From Alteromonas sp. LOR (lineage in GTDB: Bacteria; Pseudomonadota; Gammaproteobacteria; Enterobacterales; Alteromonadaceae), in NCBI RefSeq assembly GCF_000753865.1, contig NZ_JQFW01000049.1, positions 1-64,000 on the forward strand: 64,000 nucleotides of DNA, read 5' to 3'. The translations under genes were made by a program, and so were the position numbers. Positions within the stretch are counted from its first letter, which is position 1; every line of letters starts with the position of its first letter. A model generated the notes under the pieces. The model saw only the letters and a program-made list of their open reading frames with translations. It did not search any database and was not told the origin of the DNA. Positions 38,533 through 47,095 of this stretch are shown here, one piece after another.

Positions 38533-38772
38533 ATGGACATCATTATGGGGAAAGAAAAAATTATGCATGGCGAAAGCGGATTGGAATATATGTGCCCACA
38601 TTGTGGGGCAACGAACACGGTTCAAATTGGTATACTCAAAGACATGTATACCGAACAATTTGATTCCTGCAGTGGCTGTAAAAAACACCTGAGTTTAACA
38701 CCTGCTGACGGCGTTGGCGGAAAGATAAACTTGGTCATTGACGCCTTAGACCCCGATTTTCGAGCTCGATAA
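38533..38772 (+). CDS. Small zinc-ribbon protein
   Basis: A 79-residue protein with two cysteine pairs, MCPHCG (C21, C24) and CSGCKKH (C46, C49), spaced as a C4 zinc ribbon, followed by a short Asp-rich tail. The DMYTEQFDSCSGC segment is typical of small uncharacterised zinc-ribbon proteins. The start could also be the ATG at 38545 or 38563. The leader has a small stem TCACGC/GCGTGA (38515-38529) just before the start. No function is assigned; it converges on folE. Confidence 0.6.
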   Translation: MDIIMGKEKIMHGESGLEYMCPHCGATNTVQIGILKDMYTEQFDSCSGCKKHLSLTPADGVGGKINLVIDALDPDFRAR

Positions 38773-38803
38773 ATTCAAAACTGTATTCATAGTATAATTA
38801 TGA

Positions 38804-38854
38804 AAAAAGCCGCGTAGTTAACGCTCCTATAGAGCAATGACTACGCGGCTTTTT
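38804..38854. terminator. Bidirectional terminator between the zinc-ribbon gene and folE
   Basis: AAAAAGCCGCGTAGT (38804-38818) and ACTACGCGGCTTTTT (38840-38854) form a 15-bp stem. The 21-nt loop contains a second small stem GCTC/GAGC. A and T runs on both sides serve both convergent genes. Confidence 0.92.
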
Positions 38855-38912
38855 GTATTATTTATGGGTGTTGCTGATAAAACTAGTGCTGAAACCTAGC
38901 TTTAAAAGCTCG

Positions 38913-39596
38913 CTATGAAAAGAAGCTGCGTTTCAAGTCTTTATCAGTAAGAAACTCACCGCCTAGCGCCGACGTTTTAGTATACGAGTTTGTATCCTTA
39001 ATGCCTCTCGCTTTCACGCAATAATGCGTAGCGTTAATAGACACTGCCACATCATCTGTTCTCGCTAGCGTTTGTATAGCCACGAGTACCTGTTGTGTTA
39101 ATCGTTCTTGTACCTGGGGGCGCTGGGCAAAAAAGCTAACAAGACGATTTATTTTGGACAAACCGATAACAGTATCTTTTGGTATGTACGACACTGTCGC
39201 AGTTCCGTCGATAGTCACAAAATGATGCTCGCAGGTGCTGGTTAGACTAATGTCAGACACTTGTACAGGCTGGTCAATCTGCATCTTGTTTTCAATGGCA
39301 GTGATTTTAGGGAATTTCCTATAATCTAAGCCACCAAAAATTTCATTCACATACATTTTTGCAATGCGCGTAGGCGTGTCGCACAAGCTGTCGTCCGTCA
39401 AATCTAGACCTAGCGTTTCCATTACGTCGCGCATGGCACTGGCAATACGCGTGCGCTTTTGCTCATCGCTTAGGCCATTAGGCACCATGGGCGTTTCTAA
39501 GCCTTTCGCTTCTAATACGTTTCGAACACGCTGCGCTGATTCAGATATAGAGGGATCGAGTGCGTCGCGCACAATTACCGCTTCTTTTGCTAACAT
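38913..39596 (-). CDS. folE: GTP cyclohydrolase I
   Basis: FolE converts GTP to dihydroneopterin triphosphate, the first step of folate and pterin synthesis. The 227-residue product has a zinc site with [12 protein letters not shown] (Cys and His ligands) and the third ligand in [11 protein letters not shown], plus [19 protein letters not shown] and QERLTQQVL. The N-terminal region (about 1-45) is slightly longer than usual. It is divergent from folM across 164 bp, pairing the pterin-forming enzyme with a pterin reductase. Confidence 0.97.
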   Translation of the reverse strand: MLAKEAVIVRDALDPSISESAQRVRNVLEAKGLETPMVPNGLSDEQKRTRIASAMRDVMETLGLDLTDDSLCDTPTRIAKMYVNEIFGGLDYRKFPKITAIENKMQIDQPVQVSDISLTSTCEHHFVTIDGTATVSYIPKDTVIGLSKINRLVSFFAQRPQVQERLTQQVLVAIQTLARTDDVAVSINATHYCVKARGIKDTNSYTKTSALGGEFLTDKDLKRSFFS

Positions 39597-39760
39597 TGGA
39601 TTATCCGTATATGACTTCTTTTTTTAACTTCTACGCACATCAATGCGTTACAGATCGACTAGGCTAGTAAATGACTTTTTTTTAATATAGTTGCCAAGTT
39701 ATGTACCAATGGCACACTATTTACGTATTCCCTTACATATTAACTATTTAGGAAAACACA

Positions 39761-40468
39761 TTGGCCTCACCTATACTTATTACAGGCGCTAGTCAGCGAT
39801 TAGGACTGGCTATGGCAGACAGCTTGCTCGAAGAGGGTAATGCCGTTGTCGTAACCTACAGAACACTGCGACCCACAATAGAAAAACTCAAAGACAAGGG
39901 CGCAACCGCTATATACTCAGATTTTAGCACTGAGCAGGCTATTGATCGAGCAATTGATGATATTAAGGCAGCAAGCGAAAGCTATCGCGCAATCATTCAC
40001 AACGCCTCCGATTGGGCACAAGAAAAAGACCATGACGATAAGCACAGCTTATTTAACCGCATGATGAATGTTCATGCTCTCGCCCCCTACCGTATCAATC
40101 TCGCCTTAGCCCATTCGCTTTCAAATCAAGATGGTTTTAGCGACATTATTCACATGACAGATTATGTACAGGATACGGGCAGTGAAAAACATATGGCCTA
40201 TGCGGCCAGCAAAGCAGCTTTGCACAACTTAACGCTCTCTTTTGCAAAAAAACTGGCTCCCCACGTAAAGGTAAATAGCATTGCCCCTGCCCTTCTCATG
40301 TTTAATGAAGGTGATGACGAGGCCTACAAACAGAAGGCATTAAAGAAATCGGTACTTGAAACGGTACCTGGTGCACAAGAAGCAGTAAAAGCTATGCACT
40401 ATTTACTAAACAGCGACTACATCACCGGACAGACCCTGCATTTAAATGGCGGTAGGCATTTAAAATGA
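39761..40468 (+). CDS. folM: Dihydromonapterin reductase FolM
   Basis: FolM is a short-chain dehydrogenase that reduces dihydromonapterin, and dihydrofolate weakly, with NADPH. The 235-residue product has the cofactor motif ITGASQRLGLAMA, HNAS, the catalytic Tyr/Lys in YAASKAALHNLTLSFAKKL, and the characteristic HMTDYVQDTGSEKHMAY and C-terminal LNGGRHLK. The start is TTG at 39761, supported by AGGA 7 nt upstream; no ATG fits the conserved N-terminus. The divergent folE supplies the pterin precursor. Confidence 0.94.
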   Translation: MASPILITGASQRLGLAMADSLLEEGNAVVVTYRTLRPTIEKLKDKGATAIYSDFSTEQAIDRAIDDIKAASESYRAIIHNASDWAQEKDHDDKHSLFNRMMNVHALAPYRINLALAHSLSNQDGFSDIIHMTDYVQDTGSEKHMAYAASKAALHNLTLSFAKKLAPHVKVNSIAPALLMFNEGDDEAYKQKALKKSVLETVPGAQEAVKAMHYLLNSDYITGQTLHLNGGRHLK

Positions 40469-40613
40469 TGTAAAGGCTCAGAATAACGAGAAAAATAGTG
40501 TGTTAGATGCTTTTTGTAACATGTAGCCAATGCCGTAAATTTATTAGACGGAGTGTTGGTGGGACTGCACGGTACAGTTATACTTAGCCTTTCACTGTTT
40601 ACTTGGATGAACT

Positions 40614-41678
40614 ATGCAGGGCACACGCACTATGGCGCCAGAATGGCATGATGCAGACGCTATCATGCTGGCATGGCCTCATGCCCAGACTGACTGGGCA
40701 CTATGGCTTGAAGAAGCCAGAGACACCTATCTCAACGTCATAACTGCAATAAACCGATATAATGCAGGGGTAATACTACTTTGTGCACCCGCCGATATCG
40801 ACGACCTCACGGCGCGCCTTGCACCTGATGCAAAGGTACTAATTGTACCTGCCACATATAACGACACCTGGGTGCGGGATTACGGGTTTATAACCTGCTT
40901 AGATAGCGACAAAAACGGCTCGCCAGTGGAATTTCGCTTTAACGGCTGGGGCAATAAATTTAACGCTGAAGACGACAATCTTGCCAATCAGCGATACCTG
41001 GCCGCTCTGTGTAAATCGGTACTAAGAAGCAGCCCTATTGTTGCTGAAGGCGGCGCACTCGAAATTGACGATCAAGGGCATTTACTAACCACTGCACAAT
41101 GTTTGTTAAACCCAAAGCGCAATGGCGATATGCCGTTGTCTTCTTATGCTGATGCGTTCAGCGATATATTGGGATGTAGCAAGGTTACCGTATTACAACA
41201 TGGGCATCTTGAAGGTGATGACACCGACGGTCATGTAGATACGTTGGTGCGATTTACGCCTAATACAGGCCTAGTCATTCAAGCGTGTGATAATCGCCCT
41301 GATGACAGTCACTTTAAAGGGTTGAAGGCACTTTGCGAAGAATGCGCCTGTGCACTTCCAGAGCATCAGCAGTACCGCTTACCGCTACCGCTCATCAACA
41401 ATGAGGACGGCGATAGATTACCCGCCTCTTATGCTAACTATCTCATTTGTAACGGCGCTATTTTGCTCCCTATTTACGGGCAAGACGAAGACAGGGAAGC
41501 GATTAATGTTATTCAAAAAGCGTTTCCAAATTACATTGTTGAACCAATTGATTGTCGTGTACTCGTAAAGCAATACGGCAGTTTGCACTGCATTTCTATG
41601 CAAGTGCCAAAAAATACGTTGAAAGACGACATCATTGAGTCATTAAGGAAAGGAGTATCACTACATGCCCCCAAATAA
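40614..41678 (+). CDS. aguA: Agmatine deiminase
   Basis: AguA converts agmatine to N-carbamoylputrescine and ammonia. The 354-residue protein shows the family blocks EWHDADAIMLAWPH, NDTWVRDYGF, VAEGGALEIDDQG, GHLEGDDTDGHVDTLVRF and the nucleophile C326 in GSLHCISMQ. The initiating ATG has GGA upstream; a second ATG six codons later is possible. Its 3' end overlaps aguB by 14 bp, so the pair is translationally coupled. Together they make putrescine from arginine-derived agmatine. Confidence 0.94.
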   Translation: MQGTRTMAPEWHDADAIMLAWPHAQTDWALWLEEARDTYLNVITAINRYNAGVILLCAPADIDDLTARLAPDAKVLIVPATYNDTWVRDYGFITCLDSDKNGSPVEFRFNGWGNKFNAEDDNLANQRYLAALCKSVLRSSPIVAEGGALEIDDQGHLLTTAQCLLNPKRNGDMPLSSYADAFSDILGCSKVTVLQHGHLEGDDTDGHVDTLVRFTPNTGLVIQACDNRPDDSHFKGLKALCEECACALPEHQQYRLPLPLINNEDGDRLPASYANYLICNGAILLPIYGQDEDREAINVIQKAFPNYIVEPIDCRVLVKQYGSLHCISMQVPKNTLKDDIIESLRKGVSLHAPK

Positions 41679-42558
41679 GTTAAAAGTGGGCCTTGTGCAG
41701 CAGGCTGTAAGCGATAACGACAAAGCGACAAATTGGAACAAAAGTGCTGAGCAAGTGGCTAAACTTGCCGAGCAAGGTTGTGAATGCATTTTGCTACAAG
41801 AGCTGCACAGCACCTTATATTTTTGCCAGCAAGAAGACACCGACGCCTTTGATTTAGCAGAGCCAATTCCAGGACCGGCCACGGACTTTTTTGGTGAGCT
41901 CGCTGAAAAACACAACATCGTTTTGGTTACCTCTCTTTTTGAAAAGCGTGGCTCAGGGCTTTATCACAATACCGCGGTCGTTTTTGATAGAAGTAGGGAG
42001 ATTGCCGGGAAATATCGCAAGATGCATATCCCTGATGACCCGGGTTTTTACGAGAAGTTTTACTTCACGCCGGGCGACACCGGCTTTGAACCCATACAAA
42101 CGAGTGTTGGAAAGTTGGGTGTACTTGTGTGTTGGGATCAATGGTATCCAGAAGCGGCCCGTCTTATGGCTATGGCCGGTGCAGACTTGTTGTTTTATCC
42201 CACCGCAATTGGCTGGGATGTGAACGACACTTCCGAGGAGCGCACCCGTCAACATGGCGCGTGGGAAACCATTCAGCGCTCGCATGCTGTGGCTAACTCA
42301 GTTCCGGTTATCGTAGCGAACCGTACTGGCTTTGAAGCGTCACCTGTTGAAGGCGACCCAGGTATTCAGTTCTGGGGGCAGAGCTTTGTAGCAGGCCCGC
42401 AGGGTGAAATACTGGCAAAGGCCGAAGCAGAGGGTGAAACTACACTATCAGTCGAGCTTGATATGGAACGTACCGAGCAGATTAAGCGTATTTGGCCTTA
42501 CTTCCGTGACCGTCGCATAGATGCCTATGATGACCTAACAAGACGCTGGCGCGACTAA
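41665..42558 (+). CDS. aguB: N-carbamoylputrescine amidase
   Basis: AguB is a nitrilase-superfamily amidase that releases putrescine, carbon dioxide and ammonia. The catalytic triad is visible: E46 (LLQELHST), K119 (GKYRKMHIPDD) and C156 (LVCWDQWYPEAARLMA). The 297-residue length is normal. GGAAAGGAG lies just upstream of the ATG, inside the end of aguA. A REP-like inverted repeat that can act as a terminator follows. Confidence 0.96.
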   Translation: MPPNKLKVGLVQQAVSDNDKATNWNKSAEQVAKLAEQGCECILLQELHSTLYFCQQEDTDAFDLAEPIPGPATDFFGELAEKHNIVLVTSLFEKRGSGLYHNTAVVFDRSREIAGKYRKMHIPDDPGFYEKFYFTPGDTGFEPIQTSVGKLGVLVCWDQWYPEAARLMAMAGADLLFYPTAIGWDVNDTSEERTRQHGAWETIQRSHAVANSVPVIVANRTGFEASPVEGDPGIQFWGQSFVAGPQGEILAKAEAEGETTLSVELDMERTEQIKRIWPYFRDRRIDAYDDLTRRWRD

Positions 42559-42567
42559 CCCAAATAA

Positions 42568-42634
42568 ATGGGGGTCAGAGTGCATTTTTTTCTGAGCGGA
42601 AGCAGCTTCTAAATTGTAATCTGACCCCATTTTT
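42568..42634. repeat. REP-like inverted repeat (GGGGTCAGA family)
   Basis: Arms ATGGGGGTCAGA (42568-42579) and TCTGACCCCAT (42620-42630) are complementary apart from one extra G, with a 40-nt interior and four T after the second arm. The GGGGTCAGAGT...TCTGACCCC pattern is familiar as a dispersed element in marine gammaproteobacteria, often with REP-associated tyrosine transposases. Family membership is from memory; no transposase is present here. Confidence 0.6.
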
Positions 42635-42665
42635 GTCCTGAGTTTTAAATGCGATGCTTCAAACG

Positions 42666-43418
42666 CTATGTTTTAAAAATAATACCGTCGTACATCATAA
42701 ACGTATTCCTTTCGTTTTTTGCCAGCAGTGCCAGCATCACCTCATCTTCGACGTCTAGGCCGCCGGTGAATTGACCAAAGGCTGGCATAACAAATAGCTT
42801 ACTCGTTGATATAAAGCACTTACCCGAGTATCGCCTGCGTGAGATTGCGGTTCGCATTTTAGGGTGAAAATGACCAATAATTTGCGCCCTACTGCCAGTT
42901 TTTGTGCTGCTTTCTAAACTATTTTCTAAACCAGCTTCGGGCTCATGACGAAACACCACATCATAAGCTCCCTCTTTGTTAAGATGTATCTCCTCACAAG
43001 CTTCACCAGGGATACCCTCTGGCAGGTCAGGATCGTGATTGCCCTCCACCCAGCTCCACTGCGTCACTTGCGATACTAAATTGCATAGAAAGACGCGGTC
43101 TTCAGCTGTCATTCGAGCCATGCTGTGTTTGTCGTGAAAACTATCGCCTAGACTAATAACTCTTGCCGGCTGATAGTCTTCAATAATAAGCGCTAGGCGC
43201 TTGAGGGTTGCTTGAGAGTCTACACTTGGCAGCGGGTTTCCATAACTTCGTAAGTAGCTTCCCTTTTCTAAATGCAAATCTGACACCACCAGCCAATCAA
43301 GCGCCGGCAAATACGCCACGCCTCTAGCATCTAGCACCCACAGAAGCCCTGCAAATTTGGTTATACTGAGTTTTCTTTTTGCTAACTGAGTCGTTAGCCA
43401 ACTGTCGCTGATTGCCAA
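42666..43418 (-). CDS. pdeM: Ligase-associated DNA damage response endonuclease PdeM
   Basis: A 250-residue calcineurin-like phosphoesterase of the ligase-associated repair set. Metal motifs are in order: LVVSDLHLEKG, SLGDSFHD, VEGNHDPDLPEG, and IGHFHPKMR, with FRHEPEA between. It begins 10 bp after the Lhr-type helicase stop, so it is in one operon with it. The exonuclease and ligase partners lie 4 kb away on the opposite strand. Confidence 0.92.
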   Translation of the reverse strand: MAISDSWLTTQLAKRKLSITKFAGLLWVLDARGVAYLPALDWLVVSDLHLEKGSYLRSYGNPLPSVDSQATLKRLALIIEDYQPARVISLGDSFHDKHSMARMTAEDRVFLCNLVSQVTQWSWVEGNHDPDLPEGIPGEACEEIHLNKEGAYDVVFRHEPEAGLENSLESSTKTGSRAQIIGHFHPKMRTAISRRRYSGKCFISTSKLFVMPAFGQFTGGLDVEDEVMLALLAKNERNTFMMYDGIIFKT

Positions 43419-43428
43419 TGAATACCTA

Positions 43429-45891
43429 TTATTGTGTTTGCGAAAGCAGTGCGCGTACGTCTTCTAGCATGTTTTCAGCCTCAGCGTACAAATCTGCTTG
43501 CTCTATAATTGCCTGAGCCCCTGCGCCTTTTATTTGTTCACTGCGAACATTCAGCACAATGGGAATAGCCATGGGAGACACTTTTTCTAAATTGACCAAG
43601 GTCGCGCTATCAACGTAGCGAATAAGCAGGTTTGCCAGCCTGGATAAATCTAGCAACTCTCGCTCTGCGTCCTCTCTCGCCACTTTTAATAAAATATGGT
43701 CGGGGTCGTGCTCACGCAAGGTGTCGTAAATTAAATCTGTCGAAAACGTTACCTGTTTCATGGTTTTTTGACTGGCGTGATAGCGCTGCTCAGTCAGCCC
43801 GCTCACCACAGCAACCTGGCGAAACGACCGTTTTAGCATAGGTGCCTGCAGCATCCAGTCTTCTAACTCGTCGCCCAATATATCGGGCTGGAACAAGCGC
43901 TGAAGCTGCTGCTGTGTAATTGGGTTCACCGACGCTATTGATAGCCCGTAGTCAGTAACGCTAAAGCTAAGGGGCTTAATACTCATCTTTTCCATACGAC
44001 GGGTTAACAACATGCCAAGGGTTTGGTTAGCCTTTCGTCCGTCGAAGGTGTAATACAATGTGTAATACGCTTGTCGAAATGGAAATTGCTCTACCAATAC
44101 ATTACCGGGCTTAGGCAGTTGAGAGAAAGCCTCTTGCAGGGTTAACCATTCTTGAACTTGTTTAGGCAGTGCTTTCCACTTCGAACTATCAGCTAAAATC
44201 CCTCTCACGCCATCTGCTAAATACGTAGACAACGGCATTTGCCCGCCACCGTAACTCGGTATTTTAGGCTCTTTTGCCTTGGCAGGCTTCGCGTGAAGCT
44301 GCATGTCTCTTATTGCTTCGTATTTCAGTACTTCACCGGCAAAGTAGAATGTATCACCTGGGGTAAGCTGCTGAGCAAAATACTCCTCCACTTCACCAAT
44401 AATTTTGCCCTGATTACCACGGCGTATTCGTTTAACTTTAAGACGGCCAGATTCCACAATCGTGCCAATATTTTGCCTGTGCCGCTGGATCACCCGCCGA
44501 TTCGCTGGGGAAAACGTACCGTCGTCGTTCTCCAATAACCGCTGATAGCGCTCGTAGGCATTAAGGGCACTGCCGCCATCTAATGTGAACTGCCATAGTT
44601 TATCAAAATCACTTCTGTCTAACCCTTGGTAAGGGGTAGCATTAAGAATTTGTTGGTACAAGGTGTCAGGTTTATCAGCCTGACTGCACAAACAGTTCAA
44701 AATAAACTGGGGAATAATATCCAGCGCCCCCGAGTGCGGGGCATCGCCATCTAACTCACCTTTGTTAATAGCATCTATTGCAGCCTGACATTCTAGCGCT
44801 TCAAAGCGATTCGCTGGGACTAACAGCGCTTCACTAGGTTCATCTAGTCGGTGATTTGCTCGCCCAATACGCTGCAATAATCGGCTTACCCCTTTCGGCG
44901 CCCCCACTTGTATTACCTTATCCACATCGCCCCAATCTATGCCCAGCTCTAGGGCGGATGTACACACCACAGCGCGAAGCATACCGCTTGCCATCATAGC
45001 TTCGGTTTTGCGACGTTGCTCTTTGCTTAAACTACCGTGGTAAAGGGCAATAGGCAGTGCCAGTTTGTTGACTTCCCATAGCATTTGAAACAGCAATTCC
45101 GACTGCGCTCGGGTATTTACAAACACCAGCGTGGTTTTCGCTTTTTCTATTGCCTGGTAAATATCATCAATGGCATAGCGCGCCATAAACCCACCAAAGG
45201 GCATTCGTGCTTTTGAATGCAGCATATCTACCTTGGGCTTCTCCCCTGCCTTTACTTTAACAATGTTGGCGGTACTGTCGCTGCCTGCTAGCCAGGCGCC
45301 AAGTGTTTCAGGGAAGGCCACGGTGGCTGATAAACCAATACGCTGCATGGCTGGCGATAACACAGAAAGCCGCGCTAACGCTAATGACAAGAAGTCCCCA
45401 CGTTTATTCGCCATTAAGCTGTGGGTTTCATCTATGATCACCCGCTTCAGCTTGCCAAATAGTTTATCTGCATCAGCATAGCTCAGCATTAACATCAGCG
45501 ACTCAGGCGTGGTCAATAATATATGCGGCGGCTTTTTACGCTGGCGCTGACGTTTGTGGGAAGGTGTATCTCCGGTTCGCGTTTCTGCGCTAATTCCCAA
45601 CCCCATTTCTTCAATAGGCTGCAGCAAGTTGCGATGGATATCCTGGGTGAGCGCTTTTAGGGGAGAAATATATAAGGTGTGCAACCCCGTGAAGTTAGAC
45701 GTGCTCAGCAACGCATCTAACTCTACTAGACTCGGTAGAAAGCCTGATAATGTTTTTCCCGCTCCTGTGGGTGCAATAAGCAAGGTGCAATCATGCTGGT
45801 CTTTTTCAACAAGCATATCCCGCTGATAATCGCGAAGCTGCCACCCTTTCTTTTTAAACCACTTGGCAAATACAGGAGGTACTGATTTCAT
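43429..45891 (-). CDS. Ligase-associated DNA damage response DEXH helicase (Lhr family)
   Basis: The 820-residue helicase has Walker A LLIAPTGAGKTLSGFLPSLV, DEXH box VIIDETHSLMANKRGD, SAT motif, TLVFVNTRAQSELLFQML, and motif VI LLQRIGRANHRLDE. A winged-helix/Lhr C-terminal region with FQPDILGDELEDWM follows. Lhr-type enzymes move 3' to 5' on single-stranded DNA. With PdeM, the MBL exonuclease and the ATP-dependent ligase nearby, this identifies the four-gene repair set. The length is typical of this subfamily. Confidence 0.93.
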   Translation of the reverse strand: MKSVPPVFAKWFKKKGWQLRDYQRDMLVEKDQHDCTLLIAPTGAGKTLSGFLPSLVELDALLSTSNFTGLHTLYISPLKALTQDIHRNLLQPIEEMGLGISAETRTGDTPSHKRQRQRKKPPHILLTTPESLMLMLSYADADKLFGKLKRVIIDETHSLMANKRGDFLSLALARLSVLSPAMQRIGLSATVAFPETLGAWLAGSDSTANIVKVKAGEKPKVDMLHSKARMPFGGFMARYAIDDIYQAIEKAKTTLVFVNTRAQSELLFQMLWEVNKLALPIALYHGSLSKEQRRKTEAMMASGMLRAVVCTSALELGIDWGDVDKVIQVGAPKGVSRLLQRIGRANHRLDEPSEALLVPANRFEALECQAAIDAINKGELDGDAPHSGALDIIPQFILNCLCSQADKPDTLYQQILNATPYQGLDRSDFDKLWQFTLDGGSALNAYERYQRLLENDDGTFSPANRRVIQRHRQNIGTIVESGRLKVKRIRRGNQGKIIGEVEEYFAQQLTPGDTFYFAGEVLKYEAIRDMQLHAKPAKAKEPKIPSYGGGQMPLSTYLADGVRGILADSSKWKALPKQVQEWLTLQEAFSQLPKPGNVLVEQFPFRQAYYTLYYTFDGRKANQTLGMLLTRRMEKMSIKPLSFSVTDYGLSIASVNPITQQQLQRLFQPDILGDELEDWMLQAPMLKRSFRQVAVVSGLTEQRYHASQKTMKQVTFSTDLIYDTLREHDPDHILLKVAREDAERELLDLSRLANLLIRYVDSATLVNLEKVSPMAIPIVLNVRSEQIKGAGAQAIIEQADLYAEAENMLEDVRALLSQTQ

Positions 45892-46212
45892 TAATTAACT
45901 TACTTCCATTTTTTACTCGTTATACGCAGGTTACCCAGTTAGGTTTACCAGCAAGGTTTATTTGCACCGGCTAACTTCCTCAATCCTCATGCACTTTCGC
46001 GCCCTTGCAAACAAAAGAAGGCATGTAGATAAAGTACTTTAACGAGAGAGCTCTCACCTTACTGTTGTAGGCGACTGTTGTAACGAGCTGTTGTAACGAA
46101 CTGCTGTCGCGGCCTGCTGTCCTCCATTGATGCAGTGCCCTCATTTCAGAACAGCACCGTAACGATATCGTCATGAAGGTGTCAATTAACTGTCAAGTTG
46201 ATTGGTTAGGGT
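45892..46212. other. 321-bp divergent spacer containing a 13-bp tandem array
   Basis: The spacer between the helicase and the LpxH-like gene has no ORF. At 46062-46126 there are five consecutive 13-bp units: CTGTTGTAGGCGA, CTGTTGTAACGAG, CTGTTGTAACGAA, CTGCTGTCGCGGC, CTGCTGTCCTCCA. Promoters for both arms of the repair locus must lie here, but I could not identify a clear -35/-10 pair or a LexA-type CTGT...ACAG operator. Confidence 0.8.
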
Positions 46213-47052
46213 ATGCCCACACCAAATGATTATTTGAGCATTTCAATGATTAAGGCTCCTCACTTCAGAAGCGTTTTTATCTCAGATACACACCTTGGCA
46301 ACAAAGACTGCAAAGCAGAATTTCTTCTTCACTTTCTCAACAATATGACCTGCGACAGGCTTTACCTAGTGGGCGATATTGTAGACATGTGGTCGATGAG
46401 CAAACAGTTTCGTTGGCCAGATGCGCACAATGAAGTGATACATAAAGTTATCCAGCTTAGTCATGAATCTACAAAAGTCATCTTTCTGCCGGGCAATCAC
46501 GATGCCCCCTTACAAAAGTATTCAGGAATGCAGTTTGGCGATATAGAGATAAAGCGCCAGTACGTACATGAAACCGCAGCGAACAAGCGCTACTTGGTGT
46601 TGCATGGCGATCAATGTGATGGCGATGTGACTTTAGGCCGCTTTCACGCCTGGATTGGCGATAAGGCCTATGATGCGCTGCTATTTGCAAACCGTTGGTT
46701 TAACCTGCTGCGAAGCTGGAGAAAACAAAGCTATTGGTCGTTAGCAGGCTACATTAAGCAGCGAGTGAAAGGCGCAAATAAGGCCATAGCACGGTACAAA
46801 AACGCTACTACTAAGCGGGCAAAAGAACTACAGCTTGACGGCGTCATTTGCGGCCACATTCACCACCCGGAGTCAGATATGGTGAATGGAATTCATTATG
46901 TGAACGACGGCGATTGGATAGAAAATTGCTCTGCGCTAGTTGAAGACAACGCCGGAAACTTGCAGCTAATAGACTGGGTTGTGTATACCAAACAAGAAAC
47001 GGTGTCTGAATTAGACCTTAGACACCTCGATTCGAAAAATAAGGCGGCGTAA
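46213..47052 (+). CDS. LpxH-like metallophosphoesterase (UDP-2,3-diacylglucosamine diphosphatase family)
   Basis: A 279-residue calcineurin-like phosphoesterase of the LpxH/LpxH2 group. Its metal motifs are FISDTHLGNKDC, LVGDIVDMW, FLPGNHDAP, LHGDQCDGD and GHIHHPESD. The middle (about 155-200) is a helical lid rich in Trp, Lys and Arg. Whether it cleaves UDP-diacylglucosamine or another phosphodiester is not decided by sequence. The ATG at 46246 (MIKAPHFRSVFISD) is an alternative start with GAG 7 nt upstream. It heads the plus-strand arm that leads to the exonuclease and ligase. Confidence 0.8.
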   Translation: MPTPNDYLSISMIKAPHFRSVFISDTHLGNKDCKAEFLLHFLNNMTCDRLYLVGDIVDMWSMSKQFRWPDAHNEVIHKVIQLSHESTKVIFLPGNHDAPLQKYSGMQFGDIEIKRQYVHETAANKRYLVLHGDQCDGDVTLGRFHAWIGDKAYDALLFANRWFNLLRSWRKQSYWSLAGYIKQRVKGANKAIARYKNATTKRAKELQLDGVICGHIHHPESDMVNGIHYVNDGDWIENCSALVEDNAGNLQLIDWVVYTKQETVSELDLRHLDSKNKAA

Positions 47053-47095
47053 TGCGTACGTCAACCCAATGAATGCATGTGAAAGACATTAGCCA

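Noticed and set aside
45892-46212. LexA (SOS) operator between the repair arms
   Set aside because: CTGT occurs repeatedly in the tandem array, but no CTGT-N8-ACAG palindrome could be found.
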